From Saprospiraceae bacterium (GTDB taxonomy: Bacteria > Bacteroidota > Bacteroidia > Chitinophagales > Saprospiraceae), in assembly GCA_028282725.1 (NCBI GenBank), contig JANQHF010000008.1, positions 1-64,000 of the forward strand: a DNA stretch of 64,000 nucleotides, read 5' to 3'. The position numbers and the translations under genes were made by a program. A model generated the notes under the pieces. That model saw only the letters and a list, made by a program, of their open reading frames with translations. It was not told where the DNA came from and did no database searches. Shown piece by piece: positions 16,577 to 25,161 of the stretch; positions within the stretch are counted from its first letter, which is position 1; the number at the start of each line of letters is the position of its first letter.

Positions 16577-17626
16577 TCAGTTATTCAACCATGTTTTGAC
16601 TCGATCTGCAAACTGTCCGAAGGAAAAATTGGATTCTGCGTGATGTCTGCAGGCTGATCTCTCAATGAGATTCAGTTTTTCGACTGCACGTTTCATTTCA
16701 TTCGTTGAATGGACAAGAAAGCCGGTGACCTCATCAACGATGAGGGATTTAGGACCTCCTTGGGCAAAACTGATTACAGGGACACCACATGCCTGGGCTT
16801 CCATTATCGCACGTCCCATAGCTTCAAACGAACCAGATGTATGGATAAGGGCAGAACAGTTTCCAAGTATTTTCTGTAATTCCTTCGTTTCGAGAAAGCC
16901 GTGGTAGTTATACCCCTCTTTTGGATAGTCACGAGTAATGTGATTCCAATATTTTTTATCTTGCTTAAAGCCGATAATATCAAGAGTCCTGTCGACTAAG
17001 TTCGCTACTTCAAGTGCGATTTCCAGGTTTTTTTCAGGAGATATTCGTCCCACCCAAGCCAGGTTTTTACCGGGTGATCCATTGTACTCATAATGGTCAA
17101 GCACAATACAACCTGAAATAATGTGACAATCCTTATGGCTCAAATCTTGAAAAGAGTCTACTTGTTCTTCGCTCAGGACTCCGAGTTTCCCGGGATGTTT
17201 TTTGGCAAATTCTCCCAAGACCAGTTCTACTTCTTCATTGACTGAAGTCATGCTCAAATATTGAAAAAAGTGAGATGGAACATCTTTATACAATTTCACC
17301 AGTGGAGCGTCAAAAGAGAAGTTGATTACACCACTGTAATTGTTCGCGTTCTTTATTACGAATTCACAATAGTTGTGAATTAAGTGATCGGACGTAATGT
17401 CAACGGTATTTGCGGAATTGATGAGTTGAGCTGATTCAGAAAACCTCCCTGAAAGAGTTATCAAAGAATCCCTGTGCCATCTTGATCCGCTAGCACACAA
17501 GATATTTGTGCTGTGATTTAGATCGATTAGAGATCGTTCTACGAATTTGATCGCTGAGTTAACGCCGCCATGAATCCCCGAACCGAGAGGACCTGTCGGG
17601 GGAGCGATCATCAAATATTTTCCCAT
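16577..17626 (-). CDS. Family 4 glycosyltransferase (GT-B)
   Basis: A 349-residue cytosolic glycosyltransferase. The N-terminal Rossmann half begins MIAPPTGPLGSGIHGGVNS, a glycine-rich acceptor-side loop. The C-terminal half has NLAWVGRISPEKNLEIAL (the donor-binding start of GT4), and GSFEAMGRAIMEAQACGVPVIS carrying the E-x7-E motif that binds the nucleotide sugar. The N-terminal layout is close to bacterial GT4 enzymes acting on lipid- or protein-linked glycans. The gene is alone on its strand and no polysaccharide cluster is visible, so the acceptor is unknown. Confidence 0.82.
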   Translation of the reverse strand: MGKYLMIAPPTGPLGSGIHGGVNSAIKFVERSLIDLNHSTNILCASGSRWHRDSLITLSGRFSESAQLINSANTVDITSDHLIHNYCEFVIKNANNYSGVINFSFDAPLVKLYKDVPSHFFQYLSMTSVNEEVELVLGEFAKKHPGKLGVLSEEQVDSFQDLSHKDCHIISGCIVLDHYEYNGSPGKNLAWVGRISPEKNLEIALEVANLVDRTLDIIGFKQDKKYWNHITRDYPKEGYNYHGFLETKELQKILGNCSALIHTSGSFEAMGRAIMEAQACGVPVISFAQGGPKSLIVDEVTGFLVHSTNEMKRAVEKLNLIERSACRHHAESNFSFGQFADRVKTWLNN

Positions 17627-17824
17627 AACTCAATCAATGGAACATTCGAGTGCTCAAATAGTTGTATTCAGCTCATTGATCACTTTTGTGGAGTAAGTTT
17701 TGACATACGAATGGTAAACAGTTCTCATAATTCAACAATTGATTCGAATCATTGGATGCGCTGATTGTCCTCCTTGAATGAAGGATGACTCCGGAGGGAT
17801 TTTTATTCACGGGAATAATTCTTC

Positions 17825-20017
17825 ATGGCTGATATGTCTGGTGCAACTGTACGTAAATCTGCAAGGGTCCATTCAGATCCAAAACAATGTTTGCAGGAGG
17901 TAATGAAAAAGGTAGGGATGGAAATCATTCTCGGCATCCCTCTAGGCCTGGGTAAGCCCGTACAGTTTGTGAATTTGTTATACCAGGAAGCCAAACAAAA
18001 TCCTGATCTGAAGTTGACGATTTTGACAGCTCTCACCTTAGAACGTCCAAAAGGCAAGAGTCAACTGGAAAGGAGATTTTTGGATCCTTTTGTCAAACGG
18101 GTTTTTGGAGACTACCCGGATCTGGATTATGAATTGGACCGCATGAATGATCTGATACCTCCGAATGTCAGGATAATTGAATTCTATTATCCCGCGGGAA
18201 AATTCATGAATAACCCGGTTGCTCAACAAAATTATATTAGTAGCAACTATACGCATGTTGCAAGAGATTTATTAGACCGGAAAGTAAATGTCATTGCTCA
18301 ATTGGTAGCAATGTCCAAGGATCACCAGACCTTGAGTTTGAGCTGCAATGCCGACGTGACCCCGGATATCATTCACTCCAAGGCACGAAAGGATATATTC
18401 TTTGTGGCCCAGGTGAATAATAACCTGCCTTATATGTACGGAGAAGCAGAAGTGAGTTGTTCGGAATTTGATTGTATTATTCAAAACCCCGAATTGGAAT
18501 TCAAATTGTTTGGGCCGCCAAAGTTGCCCGTTTCTGATGTGGATTATATGATCGGACTGTATGCAAGTACCCTGATCAGGGATGATGGAGAGCTCCAAAT
18601 TGGAATCGGATCACTTGGCGATTCTCTTATCTATTCTTTATTGATGCGCCATCAAAATAACGAACAGTACAATCAAGTGCTCGATAGTTTTTGGTGTCGT
18701 AAAAAATTTGGTGAGGCAATCAGCGCAATGGGTGGGATGGATAAATTTGAAAAAGGATTATTTGGTGCGACAGAAATGCTGGTTGATAGTCTCATGTACC
18801 TCGTAGATAACGGAATAATGAAACGCAAGGTGTATGACCATGTCATCTTGCAACGACTGATCAATGAGGATTTGATTGACGAGAGAAAATTAACCGGCCA
18901 GACACTATTTTTACTTGTACAGAAAGGTGCGATCAATCCAAAATTGACCGCAGAGGATTTTGATTTCCTTCAGGAATTTGGAATTTTCAAAAAAAACATC
19001 TCTTATGAATATGGTAAAATATACCTTCCTGATGAATCTGCGATTGAGGCAGATCTCAACATAGATGATTGTACAATCCAGATCATTGAAAAATGCATGG
19101 GAACAAAATTAAAAAATGGTGCCATCATTCATGCCGGCTTCTTTTTAGGCCCGGCCCATTTCTACCAATGGTTGCGAGATTTACCCGAGGAGAAAAAGAG
19201 ACAGATTCACATGAAGAGTGTGCGGAAAATAAATCAGCTCTATGGTCATGAGGAAATAGACAGGTTACATCGCAAAAATGCACGTTTTGTAAACACTTGT
19301 CTCATGATGACACTCTCCGGAGCAGCGGTATCGGATGGACTGGAAGACGGACGTGTCGTTAGTGGGGTAGGCGGACAATACAATTTCGTAGACATGGCAC
19401 ATGCCCTGCCAGATGGTAGATCAATATTGCAACTGCGTTCCACTCGAAAAGACAGTGCGGGCTGCGTACGCTCAAATATAGTCTGGAATTATGGTCACAT
19501 CACTATTCCAAGACATCTGAGAGATATCGTAATCACTGAATATGGAATTGCTGATCTCAGAGGGAAAACTGATGAAGAAATAGCAATGTCACTGATTCAG
19601 ATTGCGGATTCGAGATTTCAGGATAAACTGATAAAACAAGCTCAGTCTGCCGGCAAACTTGCGGCATCTTATGTGTTACCGGAACACTTTCGCCACAATA
19701 CACCCAGGCATATCTGGACAATTATGAAAGAGTATAAGAAGCAGGGATTCTATCCGTCCTTCCCTTTTGGTACTAACTTCACGAAAGAAGAACAATTACT
19801 CGGGAAGGCCCTGAAATCCCTCAGAATGAAAATGAATTCAACAAAGTCGAGGTTAGTTACAATCTTGAGAGCTATGAAATCCCCGGCTATATCAGATGAA
19901 TGCATGTCCTGCCTTTCAAGGATGAAGTTGGAAAGACCTGCCAACTACAGGGACCGCTTATATCGTAACCTGGTGGCCAATGAAATTGAAAAAGTTCAAA
20001 AGTCCACGTCGGGATAG
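17825..20017 (+). CDS. Acetyl-CoA hydrolase/transferase-family protein
   Basis: A 730-residue cytosolic protein of the class I CoA-transferase superfamily. The N-terminal half contains LGIPLGLGKP and a domain with GELQIGIGSLGDSL, the first CoA-transferase lobe. The C-terminal AcetylCoA_hyd_C lobe has SGVGGQYNFVDMAHALPDG and ITEYGIADLRGKT. The family moves CoA between acyl groups or hydrolyses acyl-CoA. At 730 residues it is longer than the typical 430-650, mainly through insertions in the first half. A first ATG at 17825 is used. It ends exactly one base before the convergent CHAD gene stops. Confidence 0.82.
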   Translation: MADMSGATVRKSARVHSDPKQCLQEVMKKVGMEIILGIPLGLGKPVQFVNLLYQEAKQNPDLKLTILTALTLERPKGKSQLERRFLDPFVKRVFGDYPDLDYELDRMNDLIPPNVRIIEFYYPAGKFMNNPVAQQNYISSNYTHVARDLLDRKVNVIAQLVAMSKDHQTLSLSCNADVTPDIIHSKARKDIFFVAQVNNNLPYMYGEAEVSCSEFDCIIQNPELEFKLFGPPKLPVSDVDYMIGLYASTLIRDDGELQIGIGSLGDSLIYSLLMRHQNNEQYNQVLDSFWCRKKFGEAISAMGGMDKFEKGLFGATEMLVDSLMYLVDNGIMKRKVYDHVILQRLINEDLIDERKLTGQTLFLLVQKGAINPKLTAEDFDFLQEFGIFKKNISYEYGKIYLPDESAIEADLNIDDCTIQIIEKCMGTKLKNGAIIHAGFFLGPAHFYQWLRDLPEEKKRQIHMKSVRKINQLYGHEEIDRLHRKNARFVNTCLMMTLSGAAVSDGLEDGRVVSGVGGQYNFVDMAHALPDGRSILQLRSTRKDSAGCVRSNIVWNYGHITIPRHLRDIVITEYGIADLRGKTDEEIAMSLIQIADSRFQDKLIKQAQSAGKLAASYVLPEHFRHNTPRHIWTIMKEYKKQGFYPSFPFGTNFTKEEQLLGKALKSLRMKMNSTKSRLVTILRAMKSPAISDECMSCLSRMKLERPANYRDRLYRNLVANEIEKVQKSTSG

Positions 20018-20839
20018 TTATGGAAATTTAGATGGCTTGAAGTACTTTTTCAAATTTTCAGCGATCTCTTTTTCGCGTTGCTTTTGTCTTGTTTCATGTC
20101 GACTTATGAATCCTCTGAATTGTCGTTTTTGTTGGCTCTTCATAGATGATAGATCATGCTCAATCATAGATTCAATCAGAATTTCTATATCGTGCCAGTC
20201 GCCTAGTTTTTCATTGATGGATTTGATTTTTTTCAATTCTGATTTTACAGAAGTTGATTGACTGATTTCATGAACCAGTGATAAGATTTCCCGGATTACG
20301 CGTGAGTGAATTCTAATTTTATGAAGTCGTCGAGTATCGGGAAGACTCTTAATGAGTTCCCGGATAATCTCTGCTTCCTTCGTAATGAATTGGTTACAGC
20401 CGTCAATTAATTCCTGAACGGTGATATCGGACAGAAGTAATTTGACCTTCTTGCTGTCCTTCTCGAATTTTTGGAGGTCAAATTTTATAATTTGCTTGTA
20501 AAGAGCATTTTTTTTGTCTTTCAGAGATTCCTGAAGTTCTGTCACGAACGAATGGAGATACTGATACGAATGTTTGAAAACCAGAGAATGATTGATTTGC
20601 GTCTCTCGTACTACACCGGCAGATTTGAAAAGTTTGTGTACGATTTGAAACAGACCTTCCTTACTGAATTTTTCCTTTTTTATATAACCCAAGAGCATCC
20701 ACATCACCCTCAACTTTTTGATGGAGACACGAATATCGTGTACTTCATCTATCGACTGAGCTTTGCGAACACCCTTTAGATGAGTACAAAATCTATTGTG
20801 AAGCTGCTGGTAATAATGAGAACACTGCCCGGAATTCAT
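20018..20839 (-). CDS. CHAD-domain protein
   Basis: A 273-residue all-helical protein. It has the family signature VHDIRVSIKKLRV (about 33-45), RETQIN (about 79), a second half-repeat LHKIRIHSRVIREIL, and LGDWHDIEILIESM (about 211-224). Conserved His, Arg and Lys line a basic channel, and CHAD proteins bind polyphosphate, often localising to polyphosphate granules. No CYTH triphosphatase partner is next to it. The start at 20839 is the first ATG; a later start would cut into helix 1. Transcription is convergent with the acyl-CoA hydrolase gene. Confidence 0.85.
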   Translation of the reverse strand: MNSGQCSHYYQQLHNRFCTHLKGVRKAQSIDEVHDIRVSIKKLRVMWMLLGYIKKEKFSKEGLFQIVHKLFKSAGVVRETQINHSLVFKHSYQYLHSFVTELQESLKDKKNALYKQIIKFDLQKFEKDSKKVKLLLSDITVQELIDGCNQFITKEAEIIRELIKSLPDTRRLHKIRIHSRVIREILSLVHEISQSTSVKSELKKIKSINEKLGDWHDIEILIESMIEHDLSSMKSQQKRQFRGFISRHETRQKQREKEIAENLKKYFKPSKFP

Positions 20840-21152
20840 ATGGTTGATGATTAGCGCATCTTCGAATCATGCATTACTAAGATAGGCATTCATGTCAGGA
20901 CTTGATATCAATCCCTGTCAATTGTCACTTACATTTTATTGGCTATATGATCTAAGGCAGATCTTTCTCTTCGCATTGAGGTCCCGCCATAATTCTCGAC
21001 CTATTTATACATGTTCATGTGATCGTGACATCATTCTTGGGGGAGACAAAGTGTCAGCTATTTTACATTCTTTGGTAGGGACTACAATGGTATATGTTCC
21101 TCAAATGCCACAAAATGGCACGTTATAAATCGGTTCACATCGAGGTTCAAGT
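20840..21152. other. Intergenic region between the CHAD gene and the disrupted T9SS cargo gene
   Basis: About 313 bp separating two divergent units. Short open frames exist, but none has a convincing start, composition or motif. I find no clear -7 box, terminator hairpin or repeat. Confidence 0.5.
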
Positions 21153-22614
21153 ATGGCCCTAAAAAAGATTTTCAAATTTCTACAGAAATATTTGGGGTAT
21201 TTTACTATGTCTTTGCCTTTTTTGACCTCAAAGTACGAACGCACAGGTATCAGCACCAGAAGTAGTAGACTGGGATGACCCATCAAGATGGGGAGGATCA
21301 ATACCCTCTTCCACTGACGATATCATCATTCCAAATGGTGCATTTATAATCATTCCTGCCGAATTGGTTGTCATTATAAAGGATTCGCTCACCATTGATG
21401 GCGGAGATCTCCAGATCAAAGGGACGCTTATTAATGGTGGTCTAACGGACATTTTTTCTCCGGGAAGATTGACAAATAGTGATGGGACATTGATTAATGA
21501 GAGTGATGGAGTTTTGTCCAACCACAGTACACTTTCGAATGCCAATTCTATAAATGGTACGTTGAATAACAGTGACACTGTGAATCTATGGGCTGGCATC
21601 ATTAGTAATTGTTCGGGCGCGTATAGTGAGACTTCGCGCTTTGGAGCTCCGTTTCCTCCATGCGATCGTATTCTTGGAAATTGGTCTGAATGGTCCGGGT
21701 GTGATGCCAAATGTGTGGGAGGGGTACAATCTCGATCAAGGGCAATAGTACAGGAATCGAGATACGGAGGGAATCCATGTGCAGGAGCATTGGTTGAGAC
21801 TCAAAACTGCAGTACACAGGCCTGTCCGGATCCTTGCCATGATGACCGAAGCCACCTTACGTGACAGCCACTTTGCTTCGGGTAGAAGAAGATGATGACG
21901 AAGCTGATTTTAGAGTGCAATGTTTGGTTGTGGATGACTGTGACCCCGATCCCGGGGTAAGCAGTGTGATCAGTATTCCCGCCTCTTCTGGTCTGAAAGC
22001 CGGATTTAAAACGAAAAACAAGAGAAAACTCAAATTTCAATTGAATCGGTCAATGGTGACTGTTGAGGGACGAGACCCTCGGTGGATTCTGGAATGAAGT
22101 TTTGACCTTTGGAGGAATTCCTGTCAAGTAGGGTCAGGTCAATCATCAATACCAATTCACGAAAGGAGGGGAACTCAAGTCAGTGAAATCCGACTTGGTG
22201 GAATTATTTTGTACAGCTTCTGACAGCAACGGAAACGTCATGATCGGTTATGATGCAGGTGCCTCCTGGAATGACGACGATGGAGATGACAATGGCGATT
22301 ACGATGACAACAACTTCATTGAATCCAAAAACCGGAATAGAAGTAAGCAACTCCTTGCCCCGGTCAAGACATTCATTGCTTCCAATCCTGTTATTGACAA
22401 ATTGTTCCTAAAATACATTCATCGAGAGCGCGGGGTTCTAAATGTCAGAATGTTCAATTTAAGAGGTCAGAAAATTTTCGAGGAGCAGTTATCTTATTCC
22501 AAAGGGTTGAATTCTTATACCATTTCTGCTGAGACCTTTGAACCTGGAATTCTATTGATTCAAATGGAAAACAACACTGATATGATCACCTCTGAAGTTG
22601 TCGTGAGACGATAG
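21153..22614 (+). pseudogene. T9SS-exported protein with thrombospondin type-1 repeat, frameshifted
   Basis: ATG 21153 opens a signal-peptide-like segment (MALKKIFKFLQKYLGYF) that loses frame at a T6 run (21218-21223). The mature frame then reads NAQVSAPEVVDWDDPSRWGG and a Gly/Asn-rich beta-helical region. A thrombospondin type-1 module follows (21676-21834: NWSEWSGCDAKCVGGVQSR and paired cysteines). A second shift lies near 21855, before VTATLLRVEEDDDEADFRV, and a third between about 22070 and 22180. The end (VLNVRMFNLRGQKIFEEQL, then a hydrophobic LLIQMENN) is a type IX secretion C-terminal sorting domain. Several lesions show it is inactive now. Confidence 0.78.
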
Positions 22615-22737
22615 CCCGGCAATCAGATTTCAATCTTTCTTTTGTCTTTTGTTCCGGGCCGAGATCATTCCTCTAATTGACGTGTGTCAATGGATTTCAT
22701 TCATTTTTATATCAGTTTTATCCAAACCAAAAATGAT

Positions 22738-23184
22738 ATGTTCTCTGATAAGAAGTTAATCGTGTTGTCATGTATGGGAATGGTGCTTTGGGCATTTGGA
22801 TGTAATATGGAATCCCGGGGCTTTGCATTACCGCAAGGGAGTATAGAGGAGGGAAAGAAGACCTTTATTAGTCTGAATTGTAATCAATGTCATAGTGTAG
22901 CTGACATCCGCTGGACAGGTGATACGGAACACGGAGATGTTCACTTTCGCCTTGGTGGAGAGACTGAACATAAAAAGACCTACGGTGAATTAGTCACCTC
23001 GGTCATCAATCCTTCACATAAAATTGCCCGCCAATACAGGTCTGATTTGACCACAGAATCCGGTAATTCTAAAATGAAAAACTATAATGATATCATGAAT
23101 GTCAGGGAACTTGTTGATCTTGTAACATTCTTGCAGGAAGAATACGATGTTGTACCTCCGCAAGGACCCCATTACGTTTACTGA
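22738..23184 (+). CDS. Lipoprotein cytochrome c
   Basis: From ATG 22738 the protein starts MFSDKKLIVLSCMGMVLWAFGC, a lipoprotein signal with Cys22. The mature part is a single-haem class I-like cytochrome: EEGKKTFISLNCNQCHSV has the CxxCH haem-binding site, and MKNYNDIMNVRELVDLVTFLQ supplies the distal Met and the C-terminal helix. It should sit on the outer face of the inner membrane or on the outer membrane. The ATG at 22690 (18 codons earlier, MDFIHFYI) is open but would spoil the lipoprotein signal. It lies 14 bp upstream of the CBS-domain gene, probably in one operon. Confidence 0.85.
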   Translation: MFSDKKLIVLSCMGMVLWAFGCNMESRGFALPQGSIEEGKKTFISLNCNQCHSVADIRWTGDTEHGDVHFRLGGETEHKKTYGELVTSVINPSHKIARQYRSDLTTESGNSKMKNYNDIMNVRELVDLVTFLQEEYDVVPPQGPHYVY

Positions 23185-23198
23185 AAAACTTTGTTCAC

Positions 23199-23567
23199 AT
23201 GCTTGTTAAAGAATTGATTGTCTCTCCGGTAACCACTTGTTCTGTGACTACCAATGTCGGTGAGGCCAGGGATTTAATGACTATTAAAAAGTTCAGTGCT
23301 TTACCTGTGGTGAAAGTGGATAATGGTAGCGTCATTTTGAAGGGCATTGTATCCTATTTTGATTTGTCCGGTGTCTATGATGATCGAATCAACATTCAAC
23401 AGGTAATGACATCAAATGCTGAAGTAATATCTATTGATGCTACTGTACAGGAAGCAGCACAATTAATGCTTCAAAAGAAAATTCATCACCTTGTTGCGGT
23501 AGACGGAAATGAAATTTACGGCATCATCAGTTCATTCGACTTTGTAAAAGTAGTAGCACGGTCTTGA
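23199..23567 (+). CDS. Stand-alone CBS-domain pair protein
   Basis: A 122-residue cytosolic protein made of two CBS motifs, about residues 1-58 (ELIVSPVTTCSVTTNVGEAR, FSALPVV) and 62-120 (VMTSNAEVISIDATVQEAAQ, IHHLVAV). Together they form one Bateman module. These bind adenine nucleotides and usually regulate a partner enzyme or channel. There is no effector domain. It follows the cytochrome c gene by 14 bp, which suggests regulation tied to respiration or energy state, but this is inference from proximity. Confidence 0.85.
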   Translation: MLVKELIVSPVTTCSVTTNVGEARDLMTIKKFSALPVVKVDNGSVILKGIVSYFDLSGVYDDRINIQQVMTSNAEVISIDATVQEAAQLMLQKKIHHLVAVDGNEIYGIISSFDFVKVVARS

Positions 23568-23572
23568 CCCAA

Positions 23573-24166
23573 TCAATAAGACAATTTTGGAATATTGCGT
23601 CGAATCAGATCAAATCCAAATACTGCGAAGATCAGGATTGGGATAATGAAAATCCATTGTGGAATTTGAACTCCTGAATAAGAAACCTTCTGACTATTCT
23701 TAAGTTTTACGCTAGTCGCATTGGTCTCCAAGATCCCAAACGATCCTTCAATTTGTGAGCTGTTGCTAATCGAAAAGACGGAGTCATCCAAATCATCTCC
23801 TATACTTGCGTGAAATGTGATACTGGCTTCGGACCAGGGAGGTTGAAATGAGATCCCGTTGATAATGACAATATCGTCATTTGCTTCGTTACCTTTCTTT
23901 ATCGTTCCACCTGATGTTTCTACAGTGCCGGGAATAAGTGTCAAATTAGGATCCTCCATAATGTTACGCACCGATATTTCTTGCCGGTTTTTGCAATTCA
24001 TCGAAATATTGATGGTCAATTCAACTATCTCTCCAGGATCAGCCCATCCATCGGAGTTCTGGTCTTCGATTAATTCCCATATCTGTTCACTCAGGATATC
24101 CTGAGCAAGGGAAGAAGAGGAGACCAGGGCGAAGGCTAAACAGGAAAAAAATGCCTTTTTCATCAT
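23573..24166 (-). CDS. Exported protein with C-terminal membrane anchor, unknown function
   Basis: A 197-residue protein. It has a signal peptide (1-21, cut near SSLAQ), an immunoglobulin-like middle region, and one C-terminal helix (about 168-186, IPQWIFIIPILIFAVFGF) followed by RRN, so the tail stays in the cytosol. The middle part (LIEDQNSDGWADPGEIVELTI, then IPGTVETSGGTI) matches the DUF11/'conserved repeat' style of extracellular adhesin domains. Sense and spacing suggest a surface-exposed domain tethered in the inner membrane, but no exact family is recognised. It converges on the CBS gene 5 bp away. Confidence 0.6.
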   Translation of the reverse strand: MMKKAFFSCLAFALVSSSSLAQDILSEQIWELIEDQNSDGWADPGEIVELTINISMNCKNRQEISVRNIMEDPNLTLIPGTVETSGGTIKKGNEANDDIVIINGISFQPPWSEASITFHASIGDDLDDSVFSISNSSQIEGSFGILETNATSVKLKNSQKVSYSGVQIPQWIFIIPILIFAVFGFDLIRRNIPKLSY

Positions 24167-24682
24167 TGATTATAAGTTTTCAATTGGTGGATTTGGTAAT
24201 TCCAGGTTGGTGCCTAATTAAAAGGGCAGGTACTACTTCATCTTATTCCTCATTCATCCTGACCTACTGAAAATTGGCCAGCGATGGCAGTGCATATCAG
24301 CAAGACATAAAGATATACAAACATTATGATTTATCCTAATGTGTAAACCCTTTAGATACAGATTAATGTGAAATGCTATTATATGTTAAAAATTGATATG
24401 AACTTCTTCAAACTTGTCTTTTGCTAGTCGAAGTTTTTCCGATTGACCATAAACGGGAATCACACTTTTTCCTGAACTGCCCCCTTTTGTTGGCTTGTGC
24501 GAATAATTACAGGGATAAACACAATGCGAGCAAAAGCATTGGGATATACTTTCATCATGCTTTAGTGATTCGGCTTTTAAAGGTCAATTCACCATGAATG
24601 CAATACCATGATCATTATCAAAAGAATATGTGACGATGATCATATGCTTAAATCAAAGAATGCAACAATTTGAATCTTGCGA
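24167..24682. other. Long intergenic region upstream of a cytochrome c gene
   Basis: About 515 bp between two divergent genes with no convincing coding frame. At 24629-24644 the sequence TGTGACGATGATCATA resembles a Crp/Fnr-family half-symmetric site (TGTGA-N6-TCACA with two mismatches), 39 bp before the cytochrome ATG, flanked by ATATG/CATAT. The site is speculative. No terminator or repeat is seen. Confidence 0.4.
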
Positions 24683-25048
24683 ATGAAATATTTATTAATG
24701 GTCAAGTACATCAGCATTCTTTTTGTCTCTTATATTATCCTTCAATGTAGTCCTTCCGGGAATCAAGCTGTAGTAGTGAAAAACAGAGATCACACGATGA
24801 AAGAAAAGGTAGCTGAGGAACCTGATGGTCATAAGATTTACGATATCTATTGTCTCATGTGTCATGGGGCAGATGGGAAGAGAATTCTTACCGGTTATTA
24901 TGATCTTGCAGAATCCTCCCTTTCGCTGGAGGAGATTATTTCCGTCACCAGGGATGGCCGAAATGCCATGTTGCCATATAGTTCAGTACTGAATCAAGAC
25001 GAACTCAGGGCTGTTGCAGAATATACCCATTCACTCAGACCCGAATGA
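24683..25048 (+). CDS. Lipoprotein cytochrome c, small
   Basis: A 121-residue protein from ATG 24683. MKYLLMVKYISILFVSYIIL is a signal followed by QC, the lipidated Cys at 22. The haem site is YDIYCLMCHGADG (CxxCH), and the axial Met lies in AMLPYSSVL, followed by ELRAVAEYTHSLR, the C-terminal helix. This is a compact single-haem class I cytochrome, anchored by lipid. It is the second cytochrome in 2.5 kb. The upstream region is long and may hold regulation. Confidence 0.85.
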   Translation: MKYLLMVKYISILFVSYIILQCSPSGNQAVVVKNRDHTMKEKVAEEPDGHKIYDIYCLMCHGADGKRILTGYYDLAESSLSLEEIISVTRDGRNAMLPYSSVLNQDELRAVAEYTHSLRPE

Positions 25049-25161
25049 CCGCATCAGTGATTTCTTCGTGATTATACCGCTGGTTCATTCTTCATTCATA
25101 CATTTCGCATTTAATTTCGTTATTCATAAAGTATTTGTTTTGTGTTTGTTCAATTGATGTA

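Noticed and set aside
17771..17805. Short CCTCC/GGAGG dyad before the acetyl-CoA hydrolase gene.
   Set aside because: Only five pairs with a long loop; not convincing as terminator or operator.
22614..22659. GCCCGG...CCGGGC inverted repeat after the T9SS pseudogene.
   Set aside because: The loop is over 30 bases and no T run follows the stem, so it is a poor terminator.
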